Shown here: one piece after another, positions 1 to 11,700 of the stretch | How the letters are laid out: each line of letters opens with the position of its first letter | How positions within the stretch are numbered: position 1 is the first letter of the stretch | Origin: Helianthus annuus | Taxonomy: Eukaryota > Streptophyta > Magnoliopsida > Asterales > Asteraceae | NCBI RefSeq assembly: GCF_002127325.2 | Contig: NC_035437.2 | Span: forward strand, 171,867,378 to 171,931,377 | Reading direction: 5' to 3' | DNA length: 64,000 nt | Notes under the pieces: model-generated | Databases searched by the model: none | Seen by the model: the letters and a program-made list of their open reading frames with translations, nothing else | Told to the model about the DNA's origin: nothing | Translations under genes and position numbers: made by a program

Positions 1-926
1 TGTAATTAGTTTACACACGTTGTATCAATAGTGAATCAACATTTAAAATGTTATTCGAATAAAGTATATAAATAGTATACTCAAACTAAAAAGAATTGAA
101 TTATCTACTTTATGGTATAGTTGTTTAAAAAAATAATGAAGTTTCAAAAGTTATCGAAGATAAAATTAGGCTTCCACTATTATCACATCCATAAATCTTA
201 TTTTCACACCCATTTTCACTATATATCTCTCTATATATATCTATGTATGTATAGAGAGAGATATAGAGAATGGATGTATGAATATTAACTCACTAAAATT
301 ATTGGCGTATTTATGGTTGCAAAAGTCGCTAGGCGCTCCATCGTCGGTCGACCAGGGAGTTGAGAGTACTCGGCCTAGGCGGAGAGTACTCGGGGAGTAC
401 TCGGACATGTTAAACTATAAAGAAATTAGTTTTTGGAAATTAAATATATGTCAAATAACATAAATTTACTAATATCTATAACAAAATACGTGAAAATGAT
501 ATTCATTCTTTAATATGATAGGCATAAAAATTACGTTTTATTATTGTTTAAGTCAAACTCGGCCCGAGTTGACGTACTAGATATGATTTTGGCCGAGGTT
601 GACCGCGTTTAACCGATTCCGAGTAATTAGGCGGAGTAAAAGAAAATCGCCTCGGCAGCCTGCCTTATAGCGATTACTCGGAGAGTACTCGGGCTTGAAA
701 ACCTTGTTTTACAACCATGGGCGGAACCATATTTGAATGTAACATTCGACTGTGCTATTTGTCTTGTAAACAATTTTCAACTTTCTATTCATTACCATTA
801 ATTCATCATCTTAGTGGTTTGTATAGTCCAAAGCATATCTTATTTGATAGTTACCACCTACATATATGTGTGTATCATTTTACTCAACAAACAAAAGTAG
901 TTTTTGAAGATATAGAAAAACTCTTA
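1..926. other. Intergenic AT-rich stretch with a degenerate repeat
   Basis: No gene is recognisable. Positions about 313-717 hold a degenerate interspersed repeat rich in AGTACTCGG and AGGCGG motifs. Its ends, GGTTGCAAAA on the left and TTTTACAACC on the right, are inverted relative to each other. A related sequence with CTAGTCG motifs lies at about 33143-33575, so this is probably an old non-autonomous DNA transposon. The TSD is not clear. Confidence 0.4.
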
Positions 927-1382
927 GACCATGTGTAGTGGTAAGTTGGTATAATGCCCTTACTATGGGGCATTATCTGACACGTGGCATCCTAGTCAGC
1001 GTTGGGGCATTATAGCAAAAGTGACGTAGTGGGGCATTGCCAATAACCCCCATTCAATCATTTGAAAAAAAAATAAAAAAAAAATAAAGCAAACAGGCTA
1101 GTTAAACATTGGAGAAATCCCATTGGCCACATGCAAAAAAAAATAAATAAATAAATAAAGAAAGAAACTTTACACTTGTCAAAAAATGTCAGACTAAAGC
1201 AAGGTAAATGCCCCTTCAAGTCAAACATGTCAGACTAAAGCAATTGTTCTGAGCGTTTTATATAAAACGCCGTTCACAATTTTTTTTAAAAATTTTTAAA
1301 AATAACGCCCCATGTAATGGTGCGTTGGGCGTTTTCGGGCGTTTTTTTTTATTTAAAAAAAAACGCCCCACTACACATGGTC
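927..1382. mobile_element. Non-autonomous DNA transposon (PIF/Harbinger-like MITE)
   Basis: The ends are inverted repeats, GACCATGTGTAGTGG on the left and its complement CCACTACACATGGTC on the right. They are flanked by the direct repeat TTA (924-926 and 1383-1385). A 3-bp TTA/TAA duplication is the hallmark of PIF/Harbinger and Tourist-like elements. The 456-bp interior is non-coding and contains repeated GGGGCATT/GGGCGTT motifs in both orientations. Confidence 0.7.
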
Positions 1383-1385
1383 TTA

Positions 1386-2106
1386 CAAAAGAACAAGAAA
1401 AACAAAGAATGTCAACTGTTTGCTCATCACTCAAACATAGTTATAATTCCTATATTTTATCAATAAGAATTTCTTATAGTTATTGAATTTACTGTTTGGC
1501 TAAAAAAAGTATTCAAGCACCCACATGTACATTTATGATGTGCTCATCAATCTCATATGGAAGCTACAAATCCCCTTCTACCAAACTCGTGATTGCTTAA
1601 TGGTATGTTGTATAACGTTGTCACGTAGTAACATGTTTAGCTTGATTCATGGTAGGATAGGATATGCAAGATGCTTATCGTATCTTTACTGTTCAACTTT
1701 TTTATAATGTTTTAAAGATAAAGAAACGATAATTTGGAATTTTTTTAAATAATATCATTTTTTCAATGCTACTCCTGTTTTGAAAGCCTCTCAATTTATG
1801 AGCATACTTCAACAGTTGATAACAATTGTGTGATAAAAATATCAATACAAATGACTTTTTCAATCTTGTTTAAATTCCTAACTTAAAAGGTATCCAGGTT
1901 TAGTAGCTTGGCGTCCCATGCCAAGTCACTCTCAAAGGGCGTTAAACACCGTTACAAGGGCGCCAAAGGCTTAGGCATGAGTAGGAGAAGCATTGAAGTT
2001 TCTGCGGATTAATTTTGTAGCCAATAGAAACTCTCCATTCCATAAGTGTCGTTAAACAAGTACACATCATCTAAGCCCTAAATATATGGATAAAAGGAAA
2101 CAAAAC
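1386..2106. other. Intergenic, nothing recognised
   Basis: AT-rich sequence with only short chance reading frames. I see no repeat boundary, RNA gene or conserved protein here. Confidence 0.5.
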
Positions 2107-2595
2107 ATTTATGCTTAGCGGTGTAAACGAGCAAGGCCGAGCCCGACTAGGCTCGAGCTCGGCTCGTCATGTTTTTGTGAAGCTCGAGCTTGGTTCAATC
2201 CTAGTTATTTGAGCTCGAGTTCTACTCAGTTAGAGCCTAGTTATTTGAGTTCGAACTCGGCTCGTGAGTAAAACCCAAAGCTCGAGCTCGGCTCAACTTG
2301 TCTCGAGCTACTTTGAGAACAGCCTCAAATGAGCTAAAAGCTCGGCTTGAGCTCACTTCAATATCGCTTAAACGAGCCAAAGCTCGGCTCGAGCGCGACT
2401 CGCCAATGTTATCATCATCATCATTATTATTATATTCTATATAAAAAACTAAGCCTAAACGAGCTTTGTATTTCAGGCTCGAGCTCGGGCTCGATAACTA
2501 AACAAGCTCTATTTCAGGTTGAGCTCGGACTCAAACTCGTTAACGCTCAGCTCATTCGAGTTTTTAACCGACGCGATCACGATCGGGTATAGTTA
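2107..2595. repeat. Degenerate GAGCTCG-rich hAT-like repeat just upstream of SRT1
   Basis: It opens with a GCGGTGTAAACGAGC-type end and then carries many GCTCGAGCTCGG motifs in both orientations. This pattern matches the better-preserved element at 23708-24065. The right end is not defined and no TSD was found, so the copy is probably truncated. It ends about 150 bp before the SRT1 start codon and must therefore lie in or next to that promoter. Confidence 0.5.
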
Positions 2596-2741
2596 GAACC
2601 AAAGCACATACACAGAGCTCCCCCAAACCCATTGGGGTTTCTCCTGTATAACAGTGTTACGGGGAGCACACACACCTCTTCATCTTCCATTAATACGCTC
2701 CTGTGTAAGCTACGATCACCCTCAAACCCTAGCAATCCGCC

Positions 2742-5700
2742 ATGTCTCTAGGCTATGCAGAGAAGCTCTCATACATAGAAGATGTAGGCAATGTCGGAAT
2801 GACTGAAATTCATGATCCACCACACATCCTACAGGAAAAGGTCTAACAATCTCCCTCTGTTATCGTCCTGTTTACACATTCTGCTATTGATTGGTACTTT
2901 GATGCTTCTAATTGATCGATTCTGTTAATTAAGCTGCTTAGGTTTTGTAATTAAGCTTTGTTGTAATGTTAGTTGTTGAAGAAGGTTAATGTTGCTATGT
3001 GCATTGAGGTTTGGATTCAGTTTGTGTTGGTGGTGAAACTGATACCTAGGGTTAGTGCAATTTGTGTATAGTGAGTTCTGCATTGGTGTTTATGTGTGAA
3101 GAGTTGATTAGTTGTGTTTTGAACTGTATGGGGTTAAAATTAGGGTATGGAAAAGGTGATTGGTTAGGGTTTATGGAACTTTTGCGGTCGATTATGTTTG
3201 TTATCATTCTGTTTACACATTTTTGCTGACGATTACGTTTGTTTGCTGTTTTGATGCTTGTAACTGGTTGATTTGGTTAATTAAGCTGCTTAGGTTTTGT
3301 AATTAAGCTTTGTTGTAATGTTAGTTGTTGGAGAAGGTTAATGTTGCTATGTGCATTGAGGTTTGAATACAGTTTGTGTTGGTGGTGAAGGTGATACCTA
3401 GGGTTAGTGTAATTTGTGTATAGTGAGTTCTGCATTGGTGTTTATGTGTGAAGAGTTGATTAGTTGTGTTTTGAACTGTATGGGGTTAGAATTAGGGTAT
3501 GGAAAAGGTGACTGGTTAGGGTTTATGGAACTGTTGCTGTCGATTATGTTTGTTATCATCCTGTTTACACATTTTTGCTGTCGATTACGTTTGTTTGCTG
3601 TTTTGATGCTTGTAACTGATTGATTTGGTTAATTAAGCTGCTTAGGTTTTGTAATTAAGCTTTGTTGTGATGTTAGTTGTTGGAGAAGGTTAATGTTGCT
3701 ATGTGCATTGAGGTTTGGATTCAGTTTGTTTTGGTGGTGAAGGTGATACCTAGGGTTAGTGTAATTTGTGCATAGTGAGTTCTGCATTGGTGTTTATGTG
3801 TGAATAGTTGATTAGTTGTGTTTTGAACTGTATGGGGTTAAAATTAGGGTATGGAAAGGGTGATTGGTTAGGGTTTATGGATTTTTTGCGGTCGATTATG
3901 TTTGTTATCATCCTGTTTACACATTTGTGCTGTCGATTACGTTTGTTTGCTGTTTTGATGCTTGTAATTGATTGATTTGGTTAATTAAGTTGCTTAGGTT
4001 TTGTGCTTGTTGTTACTTGTTGAAGAATGTTAAAGTTACTATGTGCATTGAGGTTTGGATTCAGTTTGTGTTGATGGTAAAGGTGATACCTAGGGTTACT
4101 GAAATTTGTGTATAGTGAGTTCTGCATTGGTGTTTATATGTAAAGATTTGATTAGTTGTGTTTTGAAGTGGATGGGGTTAACATTAGGGTCTGGAAAAGC
4201 TGATTGGTTAGGGTTTTATGGAATTTGATGTTGTAGTTGGTGGCATGATCAACGAAATCGATAGTATTGGGATTAAAGTGTGATTTTTGAGTTCAATGTG
4301 TGTTTTCTGTAAAGGTCTTATTTAGGGTTGCAAAAACTTATATCTAGTGAGTTCTGCATTGGTGTTTATATGTGAAGAGTTGATTAGTTGTGTTTTGAAG
4401 TGGATGGGGTTAACATTAGGGTCTGGAAAAGGTGATTAGTTAGGGTTTTATGGAGTTTGATGTTTTAGTTGGTGGAACTAAGGTGTTGTTTGTTTTTTCA
4501 GATGTAAACGTCTGCAGTCTGCGGACCACATCTGCAGACATCTGTAGAAGAAGAGGTGGACCAAACCTCTCCAGTCTACAAGAAAAAGACTGTTTGTTTT
4601 TAACTTCTGCAAGCTACTGAATTAAACTGAAATATAAATAAACTGATTTATTAAACTTAAAAGAGTTTTCCAACATTCACAAAAACACAATAATAGTTAT
4701 ACACGTGCTAAATCATCGGAAAAATTAACATCAAACAATCACAACAATTAACATCAAACAATCTGAAAATTAACATCAAACATTAAGAACAATTAACATC
4801 AAACAATCAAAAAATTAACAGCACAAAATTAAAATCATTACACAAAAAAACTAACAAAATAAACATCATAACATAAAAAAACTAAAAAAAAGAGAAATCA
4901 AACCTGAAATATGAGTAGGCGGCGCTGCTGTTGAAGGATGGAGCCGAGGAGGAGTGGCGGCGCCGGTTGAAGGAGGGAGACGATGCCGGCGGTGGAGTAG
5001 GGAGGAGGAGAGGCGGCGGCTGTGCAAGGAGGGAGGAGGAGAGGCTGCGGCGGCTAAAAGGAAGGAGGGAGGAGGAGAGGCGGTGGCGGCTGAAAGGAAG
5101 GAGGAGGACAACAGCGCGACGCAGGCGGTAAGGAGGGAGGAGGGGTGGCGGCGCCGGCGGTGAGGAGGGAGGTGGCGGCTGGGGTGGAGGAGAGGTGGTG
5201 GAGGAGAAGGTGTTCTAGGGTTTGTGTGTTTTTTTGGGTTCAGAATGAAATGAAACACGAGAAGAGGTGAGAAGATGACATCCCAATTCTGCACCAAAAA
5301 GAGGACGCGCAGACCCAAACGTCTGCGCGTGGTCTGCGCCGCGCAGACAAAAGAGGCCAGGAAGCTCTTCTTTGAAAAAACAAACAGCACCTAAAAGATG
5401 GTGTCGTGATCGACGAAATTGAAAGTATAGGGTTTAAGTATGATTTTTGAGTTCGATGCGTGTTGCCCGTAAAGGTCTTATTTAGGGTTACAAAAACTTA
5501 TATATAGTGAGTTCTGTATTGGTGTTTACATTATCAGGTCAATCAGTTGTGTTTTGAACTGGATGGCGTTAAAATTAGGGTCTGGAAAAGCTGATTGGTT
5601 AGGGTTTTACGGAATTTGATGTTTTAATTGGTACAACTAAATGTTGGGATCATGATTGACAAAATCGAAAGCATCAAGCTTAGTTATGTTTTTGAGTTCA

Positions 5701-8700
5701 ACATGTGTTGCTTGGTGAGATCTTACTTAAGGTTATAAAAACTTATATCTAGTGAGGTCTGCCTTTTTGTTTCCATGATCGAGTTTGACTGGAATAATCT
5801 TTTTTTTCGAATCATGGTTGTCTATGCTTATTTTAGGTTTAATGATTTGATATCAGTTTTGTTTTACAATTTTGAATTGAATGCACTTAAACTCAAGGTC
5901 TGAAAAAACTTACTCGATACAGACTGATAAAACTTGATATTATAATTGCTATAACTAAAATTGGTGTTATAATCAACAAAGTCAATTGCAGCAGACTTAC
6001 TGTGTTATGATTTTACGATTTTAATCTGCATTGCTTAGAAAGGCCTCACTCAGGGTTAGTAAAATATAACTCTAGTGAGTTCTGCATTGGTGTTTATATG
6101 ATCAAGTTTGACCGAATGGAAATTTTCACGGATCATCGTTCTTTATGCGTTTTAAAGGCTTAATGATTTAATTTAATATCAGTTATATTTTACGACTTTG
6201 AACCGAATACAACTATGCAAGGGTCTAAAAAGCTTATACAACAGAGGCTAATAGAACTTGACAATTTAATTGCTACAATCACGATTGACATTAAGATTAA
6301 TAAAACGAAATCATCAATCTTAATTTGTCTGGATCATATAGTATCATAAAATGGCATGCAAAAACAATACATACATCGAAATCTTTCGTAATGTGAAAGC
6401 AAATATCAAAAACTTGTCATTATAGTGAAAGTAATGATGTGAGATTCTATTGATATGCTTGCTATTAACACTCACGTATGTGCTTTATTGTATTCACAGA
6501 TTGAACGACTTACCAAGATGATTCGTAAGGTTTGTTCCCAATTTCCCATGATTTATGTTCGTTCACTCATGGCGTACACAACTATAACCTTTCTTTCAGT
6601 TCCCTTCAACCAAATTTTATCTTGTTTTCATATTACTTGCAGAGCAAGCATTTAGTTGTGTTTACTGGAGCTGGGATATCAACTTCTTGTGGTATACCTG
6701 ATTTTCGTGGGCCCACGGGAATTTGGACACTTCAGGTATATGTTACTAGGGATAACGGATTATTCGGATTTGAAAACTTTTGGTCTTTACCTTTTTGGTC
6801 AATGCAGCGGGGAGGCAATGCCTTGCCAGAAGCAACACTACCCTTTCATCGTGCAATGCCAAGTAGGACCCACATGGCTTTGGTTGAACTAGAGAGAGCT
6901 GGCATTCTTAAGTTTGTTATTAGTCAAGTATGAATATAAAATCCCTTCTATAACTGCAATCTAATCCACTACCGTTTTATTGTCTTGTAAGGGGGTGTTT
7001 GGATGTGCGATATATGAAACTCATTATCTGATTATTACATTTGTATTTTTTAAGAATATAAAAGAATGTCCTTTTTGTTATTTTATTCATCAGTTAACTA
7101 AATGATTGGGATTCTCTAACACTCAAATAACTTATTATCTGTTGATACAACTTCAAACAACAAAAGCACATCCAAACACTCTATCGTTAAGTATTTGATT
7201 ATATGATGGCATATCTGTGGCGTTAATCCTTTTGTTTATTGTTTGCTTTAATTGTGTCAATGCTGGATTTAAGATTTATTTTTTGTATCCGCGTGCAGTT
7301 AATATGTCTATCTATAATATATCTTAGCGGAAAATAAAATGCAGTTTTGCAAAATATGAAATCATACACTCTGTTACTGCTGTTAAATCACAGAACATTG
7401 ATGGCCTTCATCTTCGATCTGGAATACCAAGGGAAAAACTGTCAGAATTGCATGGAAATTCCTTCATGGAAAAATGCACATCATGTGGTTCTGAGTAAGT
7501 GCAATCCTCCTCCTCCTCATCATCATACTCAGTAAATCCCACCAATAGCAAGGCTAAGGTAGGGTCTGAGTAGGGTAAGATGTAGACAACCTTACCTCTA
7601 CCCCGTAGGAATAGAGAGGCTGCTTCCGGTGAGTAAGTGCAATCCTAATATGTTTAAAAGGCATTGTTTTCTGGTTTCCAGTATTTTACTCGATTTTTTT
7701 AAAGCCATGCGTTATAAACTTGTGCTCAAGTAGGGGTAGCAATTCATGTTGGGTTCCGGTTGACCGGCTCGAAGGTTTGTGTAACCCAAACCAAACACGA
7801 CCCTTTAATATTCTCGAAAAGGTGAATCTTGACCCAATCATGACCCATATTACTAGGGGTGCTAAACGGGTCGTGTTCTCGGGTTAAACTCGACCCGAAC
7901 CCGAAAATTGTGTCATACATATAAACCTGAACACGACCCAAATATTCGCGGGTTGACTTGAACACGACCTGAATATTCACCGGTTGACCCGAACACGACC
8001 CTTTCAACCCGTTTTTTTTTTTTTTTGCAAATTAATATATTAAAACTAAAATTTACTACAAAAAACACAAATGTATATAATACAGTTACGTTTAAATTTT
8101 TTAAAATCTTATATTAGTATCTCTTTTTAAGTTATAATTATGGCATAAAATACACACCAAATTCAATTTATGAAATAGAAGATATTCTAAAAAATATAAT
8201 ATAATATAAATGGGTTAAACGGGTTAACCCGACAACCTGACCGGGTTGACCCGAACCCTACCCGTTTTGCTAAACGGGTTCAACCTGAAACCGACCCGAA
8301 CCCGTTTAGACTAAACCCGAATTCATGAATTTCGTGTTAGGTTCGTGTCGTGTTTTGCGGGTCATGTCAGAAATTCACACCCTTACATATAACCGATTAT
8401 CACTGGTCAAATACGTTGGCGGGTTAAATGGGTTGTAAACAGTTTGGTCAGTTAAATGAGTTGGTGGACTGAACTATGGTTTATAATTTTAATTTCTAGC
8501 TTTGAATGGATTGACAGGATGGAACCAGACTGGTTAGGTCAAACACTCAAACTCCAACTATTAATCGAATTAGTAGTGTCAATCTATATATGATTCAAAC
8601 TTGTTTAGCCCCAACCCTAATCTATTTATTTTGTGTTGGGAATTTCTGCCCCTATGTTAAATAAGAATATAGGCTTTAAAGTCTTTTCACTTGTCATAAA

Positions 8701-11700
8701 AACTTCCTTAATTAAGATTTTTGGAAACTAATTTCTAAGAAGTCACTTTTATCATTTTGACATGCGAAGGTATTTTCGGGACTTTGAGGTTGAATCGGTT
8801 GGATTAAAGGAGACACCACGAAGGTGCTCCAATGGTGATTGTGATGTTAGACTTAAGGACACAGTTCTTGATTGGGAGGTATTGTTTGTTGCTTCTACTG
8901 AAACAATAATCTTTCTATATTATCTGCTTTTATTTGATCTTGGATTTATTAGTGCGTTGAAGTGATTACTAAGTAAACATTAGTTTTGGTTGTTTGTGTT
9001 CATTTGTTAAGGAAACACACATGTTCACGAACGGTTCATGCACACTTGCCGAACGGGATTTTCTGTTGGTATTCGTTCATTAAAGAAATGAACTTGTTCG
9101 TGTTCGTTCGTTAATTGTAGGTACCGAACACAAACGAACGTTCAAGAATGCATACAAACACAAGCGAACACAAACAAGCGATCATGAACATAAACGAACA
9201 CAAACAAATGTTAATGAACATAAACGGACACAAACAAACATATATTAAATTTCGAATAAAATCGGCATCACAGACATTAAGTGGATCCACCACAAACAAA
9301 CATATAAATAAATTTTTTAAAACCCCACACACAAACAAACACAAACGAACACGTTACCGAACATAAAAGAACGAACGCGACCTCTGTACGTATTGGTTCA
9401 TTTAACTAGACGGACAAATTTTCTTGTTCATGTTCGTTCATTTATTAAACGAACGAACACAAATGAACTTCCCACCGAACGGTTCATGAACTGCTCGCTG
9501 AAAGTTTGGTTCGTCTGTAGCCCTAACTAGAATGCTAGACTACAGTTGCAAGTATAATTTTTTTTAATAAATATCTGAATGCTTTGTGTGCTCGCGCAGG
9601 ATGCATTGCCCTTTGAAGAAATGAATCCAGCCGAGGTGCACTGTGACCGGGCCGATGTTGTATTATGCCTGGGTACCAGGTAACTAAATATGCATATGGT
9701 TGGACTGTAAAAATATGAATCCTTTATGGGTATATTGGTAATTTCTACTCTGTTCAGTTTACAAATAACTCCCGCATGCAATTTGCCTCTGAGGTGTCTT
9801 CGTGGTGGTGGCAAGTTTGTTATTGTGAATCTTCAGGTATTTATTTCAAGATTTCTTCTTTTGATAAGTAGTTTCAGAATTTTATCGTATTCTTTTCTCT
9901 TTTCTTTTTTGTTTTTATTTTATTTTATTTTTCTACAGAAAACTCCAAAAGACAAGAAAGCAAGTTTGGTCATTCATGGATTTGTAGACAAGGTGCTGTA
10001 TGAAAGTAATATAAATTTAAAAAAAAAATCAGAATCAGTTTAAAAAAAAACTGAAAACTAAATATCACTTGGTGCAGGTGATTGCTGGAGTCATGGACCT
10101 TCTCAATTTACGAATTCGCCCTTTTGTCAGAATAGATCTTCTTCAAACCATTTTCACTCAGGCATTGAGTTTGGGTAATTTTCTTTTTTCATTTCTATAT
10201 ATATAATAATTTTATACGAGGTTTTTATATATTTATTTATTTTGAAAACATAATTTTCCCTTTTTTTCCTTAGAATTATGTACTGACTACTGACTAGAAT
10301 AAAGCTTCAGATCTGTATCTAACATTAAATTAAAATGTAAAGTTATAAACTAGTATTTATTTTATTCAAATACAAATATACTTATATTTTGCTAAACATG
10401 TCATGTCTAGCTACAGCTTGTATAAGAAAATGGTAAAAAAAAAATAAAAATAAAAATACACACCTAGAAACATATTTGAATGATTCTTTCCATTTTCTTA
10501 TAGTTCGCTCATGTCCGATTTTTTTCGTTTATAGATCAGCGTTATGTCAACTGGACACTCCGGATAGCAAGTGCACATGATAAGAGGGCTCTGGTCCCTT
10601 TCATAAAGTCCATCGAGGTATAATTGTAAATTTGTAATAATATTGTTTTCATAGTTATAAATAACAAATTTACTTATCTTTAAAAATATAATAAAGATAA
10701 GTACATGATATGTTTCAAAATGAAAGACAACTAATATGTTAATTACGATTGCAAAAGTAATGTTATTACAAAAACGAGTAAATTACGTTTTTGGCCCCTG
10801 TGGTTATATCACTTTTACTATATTAGCCCAAAATAAGAATTTTTAATATATCTGCCCCCATGGTCTCTATAACTAACCATTTTGGCCCCTAAGTCTGGAG
10901 ATCATGGGGGCCAAAATGGTTAGTTACAGAGACCATGGGGGCAGATATGTTAAAAATTCTTATTTTGGGCTAATATAGTAAAAGTGATATAACCACAGGG
11001 GCCAAAAACGTAATTTATTCTTACAAAAACTTATCTAAATCCTTGAATACAAACAATTTAGAAGGTTGTATGAATTAAGAACAAACTTCAGAAAACAAAC
11101 ACATTAAACATTTATCGAGACCCTAGGTTATTCTATATTAATGGTGGAATCTGTTTTTTGATTTATAGTGAATTTGTGGTTCGCTGACCTGTCACATGGA
11201 ATTGCATTTTAGGTATCGTTTTCAGACCACACCATGAAAGAGGCTGTTCTAGATAAGTATCCTTTTCAGCTTAAAAGGTAAAATTCAAGACTTGCGTTAC
11301 AGTATATGTTTATTGTGCGTACGGTTTATCTTTTTTATCTGTCTTATAGGACAAGGTGAAAGCACATTGGTATTTTATGCTAGAGTAAAATGCCATTTTT
11401 CGTCCCTGAGGTTTGGCCGGTTTTGCGACTTTCGTCCAAAGGTTTGGTTTTCCGCATCTGGATCCAAAAGGTTTGAAATCTTGTCATTTTCATCCAGCTC
11501 ATTAACTCCATCCATTTTTCTCTGTTAAGTTAGGGGTATTTTCATCTTTTTTGTTAACTTAAAGGGCAATTCGATATTTTTCACTTATGTAAAAAGACCG
11601 AATACCACTGAAAAAGACCGAATTGCCCTTCAAGTCAACAAAAAAGACGGAAATACCCCTGACCTAACGGAGAAAATAGATGGAGTTAACGAGCTGGATG

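Noticed and set aside
4866..5390. A 174-codon minus-strand frame and overlapping plus-strand frames
   Set aside because: Low-complexity Pro/Ser/Arg-rich translations of a GC-rich repeat inside a transposon, open on both strands at once; no domain.
9111..9366. Paired open frames on both strands in SRT1 intron 6
   Set aside because: They translate ACAAACGAAC-type repeats; not protein-like.
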